A DNA stretch of 64,000 nucleotides, taken from NCBI GenBank assembly GCA_018697195.1, contig CM031879.1, positions 46,677,866 through 46,741,865 of the forward strand, written 5' to 3'. Position 1 is the stretch's first letter. The number at the start of each line of letters is the position of its first letter. Source of the DNA: Certhia americana (Eukaryota > Chordata > Aves > Passeriformes > Certhiidae). Below the pieces are notes generated by a model. The model was given only the letters and a program-made list of their open reading frames with translations. It was not told the origin of the DNA and made no database searches. The position numbers and the translations under genes were made by a program. Shown in pieces: positions 21,660 through 36,194 of this stretch.

Positions 21660-24560
21660 TGGGCATCTCTGGTGTAGGGTTTGGACTCTTCCCCTCTGCA
21701 ATATCATTCAGGGGATATCTCAGGGGAGCGGCTGACTTGCTGTGGTCATCCTGGAACTCAGCTGGTGGCGCACGATTCAGGCTTTTCCCAGTTTATCCCA
21801 TCAGAGACTTCTTCCCAACAGTATCTCCCGTTGCCATTACACGTGGGATTTTTTTTTTTTTTTCCTGGTAGGTACACGGGATGTTGGTAGGATACTGGCA
21901 GTGAGGAGTGCCTGAGCTTGTTTTTCTCAGCAAGCTTTTACGGATCCTTTAGAAGTAGTCTATGAGCCGACAAGAAATTACAGAGCAGGGTGTGAAAACC
22001 ACGTTATTACAAACAAAATTTCCTAAACCTACAGGGCAAAACACACAGCCTTGTCCTTGAAATCCACATAACAGGCAAAGGAAAGTCTCTCTCTTCTGTT
22101 GCATGGGTCTGTTTTGCTTTCTGTAAGCAGGGCAGCATTGTGTCTCTGCCCTAACTTTTGGCTGGGCCCAAAGCTCATAAAGATGACCATTCTGTAGCCC
22201 AGGGCAAAGTGATGGAATGTGGCTTGGTGCTTCAGTGCTGTGAAGAAGCAGAGCCCTGGTGGTGTCTTTGCTGAGGTTCATGTCTTTGATGTCCTCAGGC
22301 TGAGGAGGGCCCATCGTGTGGCAGGACGGGTGGCAGTGTGGCAGGATGGTTTCTTTAAGGGTCCATGGTATGGCTGCTGGCACCAGTGGCAAGGCTCCTG
22401 TTCCCTGCAGGGCTGAGGAGGCCTGGTGCAGGGGGAAGGGTGTGCAAGGCTGTATGCACACACTGCATGCAGGAACACCAGGAGCCGTGAACGTGGGTGG
22501 TGAAAGGACTAGGAAGTGCTGGTATGGCCCTCACAGCCTAGTGGTGCTAAGAATGGCTGATTTGTGTGAACAGGTGGGAGTGAGAGTGAAGAGAACCTTT
22601 GCTTTGCAGAGACAGCACCAGAGAAAGCCACAAGATGGACGTACGCTCCTGACAGTTTTGCTAAGGCTTGGAGAACTCTGTTCCAGCCCTGGCCCTCATA
22701 CAGCTCTGTCAACCAACATCAAGTTTGACTTGAGTTCACCTCTGCTGCTCCTTTGCTGCTTTCTTCTTCATCCCTCCAGTGCCAGCCTTTCCAACCCCCA
22801 TCCCAAACCCCCTGCACATCCCCTTACTCATGGTGCTGCCATGCCTGGCCATGACATTCTACATGTGTGTTTAAATGTGGCTGGCAACTCTCTGGAGGGG
22901 ACAGCCCCTGCCAGCCACATGACATGCAGAGACAGGCAGACACTGCCAACCTCAGGACATGTCTGGTCTTCTCCCCTCTTTCCTTCTGCCCAGACAGCCC
23001 TGACACTTTTGACTTTGCTCATGGATGCCCAGGAAACAGCTGACACACCAGCTAGAGACAAGCATGTAGTCTTCAGTAAAGCTGTGCCTCTTTCTGCCCA
23101 CAGGTCTTTACCTCCCCTCCCCATCCCCTCCAGGGAAAGGTAAAACAACAGCTTCTCAACAGGACACAAAAGCACATTGTTAAGAAGGTGTGAGAGCTTG
23201 GGAGAGGGAGAAAACAGCCTGGAGAAGAGGAATATTCAAGTACTTGGAGAAATGAAGGAGAGACTTAAACGGTAAAGAACAGTGAAAGTGAGACAGGGAA
23301 AGAAAGGAAGAAAGCAAGCTATGGAGGGCTAAAAGGGAATGAGGCCAAAAGCACAGAAGTGGAGGAGAACATGGGACAATAAGGGAGCAGAGGAGCAGCA
23401 CTGCTGCAGTAGCAAATGCAGCCATTTCAATGAGGAGAATGAGGAAGAGATCCCTCTTGTGCTCCCACTCTGGCCCAGTGCTTCTCAATCCACGGCTGTT
23501 TGCACTCCTCCAAGATCCTCAAGGTGCTATTCCAAGTGGAGCTGTCCCTGGGGGAGGTCCCGGGAGGGACCCCTTGTGGCATTGTCTTCCCTGTGCTCCC
23601 ACAGCACAAGGGCCATGTTGTGGGGAAGGGTTTGGCCAGGATCTGCTCAGTGCTGGTGGAGAGACCACTGCAATGGGAGATTGCAGCAGAGGCATGGGGT
23701 GACGCCAGCACAGATTGCTCTGATCTGCACAGAGTCAGATGCCTGTGACACAAGCATGGCTTTTGACCTTAGTGCTCAGCAGGGCAAGGGCACCCTCTGC
23801 AGTAGGAACACGTTCTTTTCCTCTGGGTTTTGCTTCTTTTGGAAAATATATCCGTTTTCTCCAAGTACTTTGATGCTTCTCAAACAGATGCTACAGGCCA
23901 AGAACTAATTCTGTCTCCTCCCACCAGTTACTTACTCTGAACTACAAAACACACCAGTCTTCTCTCATCTACCCTGTTCCAAGCTGCCATTTCCTCTTAG
24001 GAAGCCACAGCAAGAAAAGGGGATAAATTGCCAGGCCACTATGCCCTCAGACCAACCAGCTACCTTTCCACCCATGGAAGATCCAAGAGAAATCTCAGCT
24101 GACATCTCTTGAAACATGCATGCATCGACTTCACCATCTCTCCCAGAGTCTCTCCTTGCCATGTCTCCACATGTGATAAAAACAGGACCACAGCATGCCC
24201 CACACCTCCCCCCCCCCCAAAAACCACGCCCCTAGAAATCCTTCCCCCCCAACACTATTTCCCCCAGGCAAGATACACAGCTGAGACACAGAAATGAGAG
24301 AAAGGAAGCTGACGGACAGTCCACTGTGCAAAAAACAAACCGAGAATGGGGACACTCTGGGAAGGATGGGGGAGATGCCCTTGTCCCTCTCCGGCACACA
24401 GGGAGGCACACGCACGCCCGCACACACTCACACTTGCATCCTCTCACTCCCACGGAGGATGTGCCACATGCTTCAGAGACAGGCCCATGGGAGAGTCAAG
24501 GGTAGCAGGGGTGGGTTGTCTATCCAGAGTCACCAGGTGACCGTGGAGGGGGAGGGTCTT
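21660..24560. other. Intergenic region, probably with SEPTIN3 3' UTR
   Basis: WBP2NL starts on one side and SEPTIN3 ends on the other, both on the minus strand. The part nearest 24560 should be the SEPTIN3 3' UTR; I could not fix a poly(A) signal. A 275-codon open frame on the plus strand (22316-23143) has no recognisable similarity and no exon structure. Short C and T runs occur at about 24208 and 21848. Confidence 0.4.
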
Positions 24561-27500
24561 TCACAGGTTACTTTCGTGGTTTTCCTCTGTCTCGACAGTC
24601 ATGGGGGGCAGCCCGCCGTTGTCATTCAGCCGTTTGGCCCTGTAGGTCTCATAGTGGATGTTGTGGGTCACTTCTTTTAGGTCCTGAAGGTGGGTCCTGC
24701 AGGGGAAAAAGTAGGTTGGGAAAGAGGATATGATAACCAATATCAGCACAGTAAGTATTATTATTCTGATGATAACTTTGTTCCCCAAAACAAATGGAAG
24801 ATTTTTTCAGTCAGTCAGTTTAGCTAATTATTGTTACTCCTCTTTCTGCATGGATAGCATGGGTGCCATTGTATGTTGGAGCATCAGCATTTAAGAACAC
24901 ACAGGCAGGATGCTGGACGTGGGCTGAAATTCCTGGCTCTGCTTGCCAGCACCCTGCCCTTCTCACACTTGTGTCACTGGCACAGCCACTGGCCATCCTG
25001 GTGTGTCAGAGCAGATTGGGGCTTATCTGAAGCAGTGGTGAGACAAGGAAACATCAGAAGATGCATCAGGTTCACTGCAGATCATAAGCTGCAGAACACT
25101 GCTGGGAGCATCATCCCTGACCTCCATAGACAGCCTGGGGGCTTGTATTGTTATAGGTTTTGTGATGATCATTTGGGTAGGAGGTTTTTACTGAAAGACT
25201 TTGGAAAAGCACCTCTGCTGCAAGAAGGTATTTCAGAACAAAAAGACGAAAGTAGGGTGATGTCAAAGCATTGTACCTGACCAAATGTCTCAATAGCACC
25301 ATATCCACAAGTGGAATGAGCCACAGGGCTCTGGTTTTGAACTCTGTTTCTGTTTTCTTATTTTTTTTTGTGTTGTTTTATAGGGAAGAGAGGTGACCCT
25401 AGATCTACAGTTCTGCTGCAGAATTTGTGCTGAGGCAACTTCATGGAACAGAGTAGAAATAAGACAGGACAGTGAAAGCTAATGAAATATGAAGCTTTTC
25501 ACTTCCAGCTCATAAGTTCCAGCACATCCTTCAACCTGGAAGGAAACACAAGTCTAGGATGTGGTAGTGACCGCTTTATTACTGACTTGTCAGCAGCAAA
25601 TAAAATTTTTTGCAGCCTTAAAGGGATTTTTTTTTTTAACTCCCTTAATGGGAGTTTTTGCAGCCTTGAGGGAGGTGGTAGTATCCTGCTTTTCTCCAGG
25701 CATTTAGCTCATACATGAAAACTATCACCTACCTGACACAGTGGTCATGTCACTAAGAGAGGCTTTAGAGTATCTTCCCCTTAACTCTGTCCAACCCTAC
25801 ACCACATAAGCTTTCACTGCCTGAAATGGACTTTATTTCCCTTTTAGTGGGGGCTATTTCATTCTGAATGGATCTCATGAAGACTCCCAGCTCATCAAGA
25901 GCAAACTGGTGCATGACCACAACCTTACCTGATGACAAAATCTCGAAGTAGGGCAAATTCACAGTGATTGAGGTTTTCCACTGAAAAGAAAGCAAGCAAT
26001 TGTTACACTTGATTTTTTCAACAGCCCCTTTGTGGTTACAGGGCGTGGGAAAGTCACTGCCATGGGGGCAGGTTCCAAGTGGGTAGAGCTTGCATATTTC
26101 AGAAAGGACAGTTATCTGAACGCCATGCTGTTGAGCATTGAGGATGCTGAGCAGTCACACATGAATTTTCATTAGAAAACCAAGGCAACCTCAGGAGCTC
26201 AGCTTCACATACCATGGTGTTCAGAGTGGCTCCAGCTTCTGCCAGGTGGTGATAGTGACACCGTATTGACCATGGCAGTTCCATCCTGGCACAGCTATTT
26301 TAGAATTCTCCTTTTGCTTGGTTTCAAGCAGTTTGTCACAAATGGGATGGGAAGGTACCCACAGGACATACTATCTGAACCCTTGTCTATTACTGTGATC
26401 TGCAGACAATACTTTCCACTCCCATAAGCAAGAGTTTTTTTACCTTCAATGATTCCCCAAGGTGTTTTCCTGCCCAGGACTCTTTTGCCATTCACTTGGT
26501 ACTCCTTGTCACTGCCCACTACTGCAAAGGGCATGCTTTCCTGCTGGGGAGAGACATGTGGAAAGATCCATTGAACCCATTCCAGAGACCAGCACTACCG
26601 TGGTTCCCCATCTACCTTTCCATCTCTCAGCTCAACAAACACAAGGCCTTCTCTGAGGGAAGAGATTCTCCAGAGCAAAACTTCACTGGCTGTCCCTCTC
26701 ACCCCTCAGTGCTATCCCTAAAATTTTGGACTTTTGCTTTCCAGGTGTCCTTGCACCCCAACAAGCTTAGTGGGTAGCTTGCAGCAGTGCTAAGGGCTCT
26801 AGAGCTGGGGTGGAGCTCCCAGCATTTTTGACCAGATGACCAAAGAAGTACCTCAGCATAACCAACAGGGCTGGTCAGCCCAGAGCTGCTCATATGGACA
26901 GTTTGAAGTGAATATTTCTCACCAGATTCATAATTCTTCCCAATAGAAAGATAGAACTCAAATAGTCCTTCCCCATAAGCCATATGAACATTCATTATTT
27001 AGTGGCAGAAATGGATTAAGGGTGCAGCTTTCCTGGGAAGTAGGACAGTAGGAGAGGCTATTTGGGACCCAGATATCTCTAAGCAGAGGAAGAAACTATC
27101 TATTTCCAGAGCACAGAATGCAGGAGACTCTGTGATCCATAGGGTTGTGCAGATGTTCATAGGTTTACTCTGCTTTATAGATATCCCTGGAAAGAGACTG
27201 CAATTACCACAGGAATGGAGATTAAAAAGCAGTTTATTTTTTATGTGTGAGGGCAATGATGCTGAAGTGCAGAACAAAATGTAGTGTCCTCCTCATCCCT
27301 CCCCTTCTCCTCCCACAATAAAATGTTTCCTACCCTGATTTTGTCGTTCTCTGTTTTATCCTCCAAGTCCTCATCAAATTCTTTCTGGGGATAAAACTCG
27401 ATCCCATTTACTTCTAGTTCCTTGCGCACCTAAGCAGAGAGACATTTTGGAGCACAAAGCAGCACAAACCTGAAGGGAAGGCAGTTGGCAAGGCCTGGCA

Positions 27501-30223
27501 AACACATCTGGGACATCCTTCCAGTGGGCAGAAGCTGGAGGGATTGTCCCAAAGAAGTGCACAGTAATGTGAGGACACAGGGCTGCAATGATGAGTCTTT
27601 CTTCCCAACCTCAGTTACTTATCTGGCTCTCCAGTTCCCATGACAGAACATATCACAAGATGTCACAGGGTTATACATATTTCTTCCTTCTCTAACAGAT
27701 GCCCTCAGAGATATAAACAGGTGCATCTTTAGGACTTACCCACCAACCCAGCACTGGACTCTGTGCATACCCTGGGGATTGCACTGCAATCCCAGGAAGA
27801 AGGATACCACTCATTTCTCCCACCTCCAAGGCAGGGCAGGGAAGGATCCTATCCAGAAGAGGAAATACTCACTCTTTGTTTGAATTCGGTCTTCTCCTCC
27901 AAGGTCATGGTGTCAGCCTTAGCAATAACTGGGATGATGTTCACTACCTTGCTGAGATGTTTCATGAACTCCAGGTCCAAAGGCCGCAAGCTGCAGCCCA
28001 AGAAGGAACAAGATGGAAGGTGTCACTTTTTACCCTCCTCGCCTTTCATCCTAATGACTTTCCAAGCATCAGGGCACCAGTGAACCCTCCCTTGTACATA
28101 CCCTGCTTGCTGCCACCGTGTTCTCATCTCCTTCTTCCCATAAAACACAGTGGCAATTCTCCCGCTCTTGTAATTTTAGACCCTTTCAAGCCCCACAGCA
28201 CCCAAAGTTAAGCTAAACAGTGGCCAGTCCTGCTGTCAGGATCCCTGGATCCACGTCTGAGGTGCAGCAGTGTAGGGTATATATCTGGCACAGAGGTACC
28301 AAGGGCTGGAGGAAGGACGAGGGACTGTGTACATACGAGTGGCCCGTAGGAGAGATGAAGTAGAGGCAGCAGTGCACACGTGTGTCTGGAATCCGTTTCT
28401 TCCTTGCAATATTCACCTCCTCTTTCAAAAACTTTTCATATTGCTCGTTGATATATTTTTCAATAGGTTCCCAGCTGTTGAAGTGGGAGAGAGAGATGAA
28501 TAGACAGGTACAAATCTCCTCGCATTCCTACCTACAGTGTTCCCAGATCTGACAGCAGCAAAGCAGTCTCAGGCATAAAAAAAATCCACCTCAAGCATCT
28601 CGCCATCAGCACAGGTGATTAAGAGTTTCTGTAACTGGGCACAGAAATAAGCACTCACCATGTAATAAGTGCATACCCCCAATCACACACACAGACCCAT
28701 AGTTTCACAGTCCCATGGCCTCATTAGCAGTCCCCTGAGTGCAATATGATCCCAGATGCTTTCAAGGGTCAAGAAGACGATAGTCACTCATGTACCATCT
28801 TAACTTCAACCCTTTCTGGGACACAAGGCCTTGACCTTGTAAAACTCACCAGTTCTCATTGTTGATCTGGTCCCCAAATCCTGGTGTGTCAATCACTGTC
28901 AGCTTCATTTTGACACCACCTTCTTCAATGACTGGCGGAGAAATTGCAAAAAAATCATACTCCTCCTTGGGGACCTGCTCTATCATGAAGCATGTCTCTG
29001 TGTCCCACAAGGGAACAAGAGAGCTCTGCCCTCATCCCTGCCCAGCAAGCAGGAACAGACTGGACTGTGCCATGCCTCAACAGTTACGACCCTCATTTGC
29101 ATGTCTGACCCCAAATTTTAGTAATATCTACACAAAAGCCACCCTACACCACTCTGTCACAGGAAAATGGATTTGTGCTCTGTCTGTGGCCCAAAGGTAG
29201 TACCAACCTTAACACAACTTCTCCCCTCGAATGCATCATCCTGAATCTGAGATGATGCTCCTTACCCAGCACTAGTGGAGGAGTTGTGCTGATGATTTGT
29301 GACGAGGTGAGCACTACCAGGCTTGGGACCCAACAATGCAACTTGTATAGCTTATTAAATATAACTGCAGGTGAAAATTCCTTGCAGCAAGGCTTAACCC
29401 ACAGCTGCAAACTAAAGTCTTAGGCAATGAAATATCTCTATTTTTCTATCTCTCACTTTTGGCTGTGGCATCAGGGGCATCCCAGTTTAAGAAAAGCCTT
29501 GTCTGTCTCTAAGGCCATCTAAAACTGTCCTTTAGCTTCCTATGGAGAAAGAGATGCCTAATACCAAAGAACTATTTGTGTAGACTGCTGGGATCTTCTG
29601 CTAGACTATTCTGAGGCATCAGTATTGCTTCCACCCCAGCAGCCTGGCTCTTACCATGCCCAATGGCTTTGATCTCCACTGTCTTGGGGATCTTCTCCTC
29701 CCGGTTCCAGCCTGAAGATTTACGGCTCACCTGGGATTTGAAGAGGGTGTTGACCAACGTTGACTTTCCCAGTCCGCTCTGACCTGAGGATTGCAGAGAG
29801 GAAGCTTGTGACATTTGCCACAGCCTGGTGATGACAGCAGACCCAGAGAACAGAGCCAGGCTGGCAGGGGAAGGGAGTGGAGGTGTCCCCTTGCCTTGTG
29901 CAGGCTCTGTTTTCCCTCAGAGCTACTTCTGTCTGCTCCCTCATGCCCTCCCCACAGCATTCGCTCTCCCGCCTGGCCTCAGGGGACTGTCCCTGGCCAT
30001 GGTTCCAGTTCCTCAGCTGGTCTCTGCCTACCTACAACCATGATGTTGAAGTCAAAACCTGTCTTCATGGTTTTCTTGCGCATCTGCTCAATTATGGTGT
30101 CAATACCGATGTAGCCCAGCAAGCTGGCGTTGATGCCCATGGGTTTCATTGGTACCACTGGTTTTTGTCGCGGCTCTGGGACCAGCTCAGACATGGCTGC
30201 TTCGTTTCTGCTCTCCACTGGTC
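24561..30223 (-). CDS. SEPTIN3: SEPTIN3 (neuronal septin GTPase), 9 coding exons found
   Basis: Septins are GTP-binding proteins that polymerise into membrane-associated filaments; SEPTIN3 is mainly neuronal and presynaptic. Exons in transcript order: 30223-30032, 29783-29655, 28931-28850, 28474-28337, 27990-27873, 27429-27334, 26540-26444, 25980-25929, 24696-24561. From the ATG at 30194 the phases join into 336 residues. A basic MRKKTMK stretch precedes the P-loop GQSGLGKST (55-63); G3 is DTPG (112-115) and G4 AKAD (194-197). The septin-unique region follows. The C-terminus, ending ENHESNL, lacks the coiled coil of other groups, as expected for the SEPTIN3 group. The first exon found is open upstream of the ATG (about nine codons, ending RNEAAM), like human RTDAAM, so a further 5' coding exon is likely. 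Confidence 0.95.
26541..26546 (-). promoter_or_regulatory. NAGNAG tandem splice acceptor in SEPTIN3
   Basis: The intron before the exon coding ESMPFAVVG ends CAGCAG on the minus strand. Use of the first AG adds a glutamine (IRQESM, as in human SEPTIN3); use of the second omits it (IRESM). Both keep the frame. NAGNAG acceptors often give one-residue isoforms. Confidence 0.7.
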
Positions 30224-33200
30224 CTGCATGGGGACAAAGATTGAAAAATCATCACTGAGGTGTAAAGACAGCCTCCTTGCTGACCTGTCACAGGGGCTGA
30301 GGGCAGCTTTGAGCAGCCTTTTCAGGGGCTTTTGAGGATAACAGAATGTCAAGATTTTAGTGGTAAGGCTCATCATGGAGGAACATCTACTTGAGTTTCC
30401 AGCACACTTTTCTATGTACTACTCCAGATGAGGAGGTGAAGTGGGGTTAATTGAGAATGCAGTGTACTAATGGCTACCTCCAAACAGCAGGGGCAGGAAG
30501 CAGGGGCAGCGAGGCTGGCTGGGCTGATAATCACATGCCCAAAGCTGGTTCTCAATAGAATCACCTGTGTTTTGTCCCTCCAAGTTCACTATAAAGTCTG
30601 TAATGGAACAGACTTAAAAAAATTATGTGTCAAGTCCTGGAATTGAAACAGAGTTTGGGATGTACCATGCGAAATTGCAAGCTTGGCCCTTTCCAGGGGT
30701 GGCTGCATTACTGGCTGTGGTGGACAGGCATGGTTCCTCAGAGGAAGACAGTGGTGGAAATGAAAGCATGGCCATAATCTCTGCCTTCCACCCATAGACC
30801 AATGTTTTTTGTCATACTCAAAAAACTAATCATCATGATCAGAAAATTAATTATCTGCATATCTCCCTCCTCATCTCTGCTTTCTCTCTTCTTCCATGTA
30901 AAACAACTGGGTAAAAGAAAACCCTGAGGGCTTTACAGCCTCCCTCACCCTTTTTTGGGTGATGCCACACATTGCTAGGGGCAGGCCTCACCCATTTATC
31001 TCTGTCTCATTAGTGAGTAGCTCCCACCCGCTGGGAAGAAGCGGAGGTTGGGAGAGGACAGGGTATGGAAAAAAGGCTTTAATTGGTGGGGAAGGGAGGC
31101 ATGAGGGATGAATCTGGAAAGGAAGATGAAGGGGATAGGAATCAAATACCTTTCATATACAAGCCAGCTGCAAACTGGAATTTCTCCCACTCTAATTACT
31201 TGACTCCCCCATGCTTTGTCTCATTAGAGCTTTATTTTTCCAGGACAGAGACAAAATGCGTTTTTGCTTGGTAAGTACTTCATTTGTTTTGGATGCCACT
31301 TCAGTTCAAGTATCTCACACTAAATTATCCCTTTCTATCATTTTGGCAGAGTTTTTTTTCTCCACTTATCAGAATCCACTGGCAGCAGAAAAGGATATGA
31401 GCAGCCAAGCAGGCGACTGCCATTTCGTGGTGACACATGCCCCTCTTAGCAAGGAAAATGACTCAGAAGTCCCTGGGCTGGGGACACTGATGACACCAAT
31501 CTGGGGTCCCTGTGACAGCTTAGTAAAGCCAGGCAGAGACAGACTGAGAAGAGGTCAAAGAGATTTTGTTCAAGGACAGGGTTAGGCTGCAGCAGGCTCC
31601 ATGGCAGGGGGGGACCCTGCCTGGCACTCCCACATCAAAGCTCTGGTGCTGACAAAAGGGCTGCTCTACACAGTGAAGATTTAACATTTTTTATAAGCTT
31701 TAATATTGCATTATCATGTGTTTTGGAAAGACCATGTGGAAGGCCCACCCTTGGGGGAAGGGTCCCTCCACCAGCTTCTTTTTACTGCTTAGGAAGTCTT
31801 TTATATTAAACTGGGAGAAGGAGCTTTCCTCTGTGTGAGATGATGGCAGCACAGCCACTCACGTACAGCACTGTAGGAAACTGCCTGCATCTGAAGGCTC
31901 TTGTGCCACCTCTGTTCCCTCTTGCCCACACAGGAGAGGTCAGTGGGAAGATGGGCCCCCTCCTGCTTTTCCCTACCAAGTGAGGGTACCCTGGACTATC
32001 ATCACCCTCTCCTGAAGCAGCGAGAAGCACCCTGAGGGAACCAGAGCACAAGACGGACCATTGGCTTGAGTCAGACTGGCAATTTGGAGCACCTCACGCT
32101 GCCGGGCAGCTGCTGGAGGAGGCAGCCTGCCAAGCCAAGTGCTTCTCAGCTGCAATCCTCTCTTACACCCATCACAACCAGTATGTGCCTTTCCTGCTGA
32201 CGAAGCATCCCCTGAGGCTCCTGTTGTCTTTTTTCAGCTTTATCAAAGCTGATGTCAGCCAGGAAAGCCCATCCCCCTGGTACAGCACAGGGGCTGGGCC
32301 AGCCAGTTCTCCTGCACCCTACCCTTCACTCGTCCTCTCCCAGGCTGCCCACATCACCTGTATCATGGTTGTGTGGCTGTGCCGTGGCCCTTATGCTGCT
32401 GCAGCGTTCTCCATATACACCCTACTCAGCCCTGCTAGAGTCCTACCTAGCCCTAACAGTGGAAGAAGAGAGGGAGAAATGGAACGATGAGGGAATTAGG
32501 GACAGGGGGCTGCGGCCTCAGTAAGGCACTTGGCTACTGGAGTAAATGGGGGAAAATAAACTCCAAAGGTAGAAGGGAACAGGTCAAGATGGGAAGAAAG
32601 CCCAGCTGAGCAGCTGCATGGGATGGGTGCAGGACAAGGGCCATGTGGGCTGTGACCCTTTCACTGCCTGGGTGGTAGCATGTCCTCAGGGAATCTGTTG
32701 CCCTCTCCTTTATTTCTTCAACTTTTGTTCTTAAGTAGGGAGGAGGAAGGAGGGAATTTGCTGACAGCCTCAAGGCTCACTAATTGGTTCATAACTCATC
32801 CCTCAATCTCACCTTGCCCAGAGCCAGCAGATGTTGCTAACTGCTGTGGACACCATAATACAAGATCATTTCTTTGCAAGCTTCACTGTTGGAGCCAGGA
32901 GCTTGCAGTGACTAGGGCAGATATTTCAGATTCATGTTCTTGGGCAGCTATAGAAAACCCTGAGACCAGGAGAAAAGATCTCCAGAGGTCTCCTTAAATA
33001 TATTTCCTGTATTTTATATCAGAACATTCAAGGTGTCAGGGTAAGCCACCTGCCTTTCTCCTCTAGGTCACTTGCCTTCCTCTCTGTATGAGGTTCCTTC
33101 CCATACAGCCTCAGGGAAGCCCCCACTTTACAGAAGTTTTCCCAGGGCACATCTTTCTGCACATGACTTTTCACCTTTTGCCTCCCACAGATGAATTCAA

Positions 33201-36067
33201 GGAGCAAACTGAGGAACAGCCTGCTGGGGGGGGGTCAGGGTGTGCAACACAGGGACCAGAGCCATAAGAGGCACCCTGAGACAAGAAACATGCCTGCCTG
33301 CTCTCCTGGGAGTGGCTCAGTTTTATGTGCACTAAAGCTAATGCTGCTAGGAAGCCTCCTGAGCATGCTGAGCGGTTGGCTAAGAGGTGGCATTGTGTGT
33401 CTTGGGCACATCCTGTAGCTCTTGCAGCTGTCCCCTGTAATGAATGGGCGAGAGGCCACTTCAGCTGATAATGAATAGAGGGGTAGCCAAGGTTAACCAC
33501 TTACATCTGCTGTTTGCAAGGCCCCCTTTCCCCAGCTGCTTTGTTCTGTGTGCTAAGAGAAGCTAATTTAAGAGGGCCATAGCTAGTGATACGCCTCTGC
33601 TGCCCAGATCCAATAGGAGGTGGCCCCGGGCTGGGCTGGGCTGTCAGGGAATAATATCTGGCTCACAGGAGATGCTCCATGTGAGCTGGACCAAGTGAAG
33701 GCACAGCTTTTGAGGCAGGGACAGGCAGAACCAGAATGAGTACCCAGAGAGGTCCCCATGGTCCCAGCTATTTCCTGCTTTTGACACCCATTGATCCACC
33801 CCAGAACCTCTTCCTGGAAGGCCGGGATACATAGCCAGCAGCAGACACCTTCATGCTCTGACATTCACCAGAGCTCTGTGGGGGCAGAGGTGGCCCTGCA
33901 GGTCCCTTAGGGGCTCTGGTAGCGGGGACAAACATCTACTATGTCCCGATAACCCAGATATAGTCTATCCCCTCCCCCTGCCTTCCCATCCTTTGTCTGG
34001 CAAGAGGGAGAGAGAGCTGCAAACAGTGCTAACCACAAACCAGCTTCCAGCAAGGAAAAGCTATTTAACCTCCACATAACACACGGATGGCCTCACTGCA
34101 ACTCTCCTCCAGTGTAGCACAAGGTTGTCCCTCTGCAGCTGGAGGCGGTGATCCTCACATACACATCTCACCCCCGTCCCTTCCACCCATGTGGTTCTGG
34201 ACCCACAGTCCACTACTCCCTGTAGACCCAGAACAGGGAGGAGGGATGGGTTCAAAACCTGAAGGTGCCTGGCAGAAGCAGGCCCTCAAAGGGTGATGCC
34301 AGGTTCTTAGGAAAGAAAGCAAGCAGCTGCTTCAGCAGTACAGACTCCCTGGAGCTCATGGGCATCAGGACCTGCTCCTTGCTTCAGATCTGCAGAGGTG
34401 CTGGACTGAGCATCTCTCCACTGAAAAAATACCTTTCCCTCCTCAGTTCCCATGATGACCCCAGGGCATTTCTTTCAGCTGTGCAGGGCAATAGCTGAGC
34501 CCTGCCAGGATGTACTGCCTGATCTCAGAGTACAGAACAGAGCCATTCTTCTTACCAGATCTTTTTGCCTGCCTTGAAGATCATCGCAATCCTCTCGGCT
34601 GCCGCAGCCTTCCCAACAGCAACCTTTCTTCCCCTCAGCACTCTGCAAAGGGCTTGGGCAAGAGCCCAGCTGCAGTGAAATCTAGGGCAGCATGTGCTGA
34701 AGCCTCTCTGGAGATGCAGAAGCTGGAGGTGAAGGAGCTGGGCACATCCCCAGCCCAGCCACCACAGCCCCAGCCATGCCCTTGGTGCTGCTCTCCAGCC
34801 GTACAATCCTTGTCCCATGTCCCAACTCACCCCCTGGGTGGCACAGCTGTATCACAAGGCAAGAGGATGCTGGGCACCCCTGGACCAGGGTACCCACACC
34901 ACTACAGCTGCCTGTGCCCCTGCCCGCTCACCTGCTGACTCCCGTGCAGATGCCCAGGAAGAGGCACAGGACATCCCCACTGTCCATCACTGGCCAGGGA
35001 CAGGCCAGGTGCCACAGAGTTTGTGGGCACTCCCCAGCTGGATTATCCCTTCCTTTCAAAGCAGTGCCTGGCACTAGCTACTCCCCATCAGCACCACAAC
35101 CAGCCCTGCTCCTTCTCCTTCATACAAGACTGCTGCCACCAAAAGGAAAAAAACAGAGGAAAGACAAAGCCAGGACCGATTTCCCCCACTGCCCTCCAGG
35201 TTTATCCCTCCCCCATGCCCAGAGCTGGCCATCGTTGGGGGAACAGCGGAGGATGCCTGCACGAAAATCCCCAGCGGTGTCCCTCTGGCGTTGCCCAGCC
35301 CTGCCAAGCCCGGAGCATCCTACCTTTGAACATGAAGCTTCCTTTGTCTCCGAATCCTCTCCCAAGGGGGTGGGTCTCCCCCCACTTTTCTAGCCTGACG
35401 CTGATGAAGCAGTACGGTGAGCTACAAGGCTCCACTTGCTTTCACCTTTGTCTTTCTTCCCTGTGTCCTCTTCTCCCCCCTCTCTCCTTCCCTTCCTTCT
35501 CCAGTGGCTATTTCAGCAGAGCGGGGATGCTGGTGCTGCTCCTGCTGCCATCGTCATGTGACCTGAATATTAAACATCTCCGCAAAATCTCCCCCCGCGC
35601 ACCCTCCCCCGGCTCCATCCCAGGCCCCCGCCAGCCTCCCTGACTTGCGGGGGGGGGGCATGGCCTCGGGGTTGGAGGGGCCGCTGCCGATGGGGGCCCC
35701 CACGTCCTGGAGGGGCCCTCATTGCACACCCACATCCCACAGGCCTTTTCTTGCCCTTTTCCCTCCCAATTCCCCAGCCTTTTCAGCATCTCTGCTTGTT
35801 TAGGGAGGGGCATATTTAACCCTTCACAGCTTAGTTCCGGCGGGGCTGAGAAAGGCTGCTCTTTGCCCCCAGGTATTTCGTGGGATCGGGGAATTGCAAA
35901 ATCTTCTGCTTTCCAAGAGGGAGGAAACTGGGAATGTTTTGGTTCATCAAAAGCGATTTGCCCTTCAGCTTTGCCTGTGGAGGTGTGAGAAACCTTTTCT
36001 CCTCCAGCACCGTGATTCCTGGCTGTCAGCCCAAGGCGCAGCGGCAGAACCAGCACTGTCCCCTCTG

Positions 36068-36070
<3 letters not shown>

Positions 36071-36165
<95 letters not shown>

Positions 36166-36194
36166 TGTATGTGTATGTGTGTGTGTGTGTGTGT
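36071..36194. repeat. (GT)n microsatellite
   Basis: About 120 bp of GT dinucleotides with a few AT interruptions at the 3' end. It creates long meaningless open frames of Cys-Val or Thr-His on the two strands. It is a likely length polymorphism and slippage site. Confidence 0.97.

Noticed and set aside
22316..23143. 275-codon plus-strand open frame
   Set aside because: No recognisable domain, odd low-complexity composition, and no exon or promoter context.
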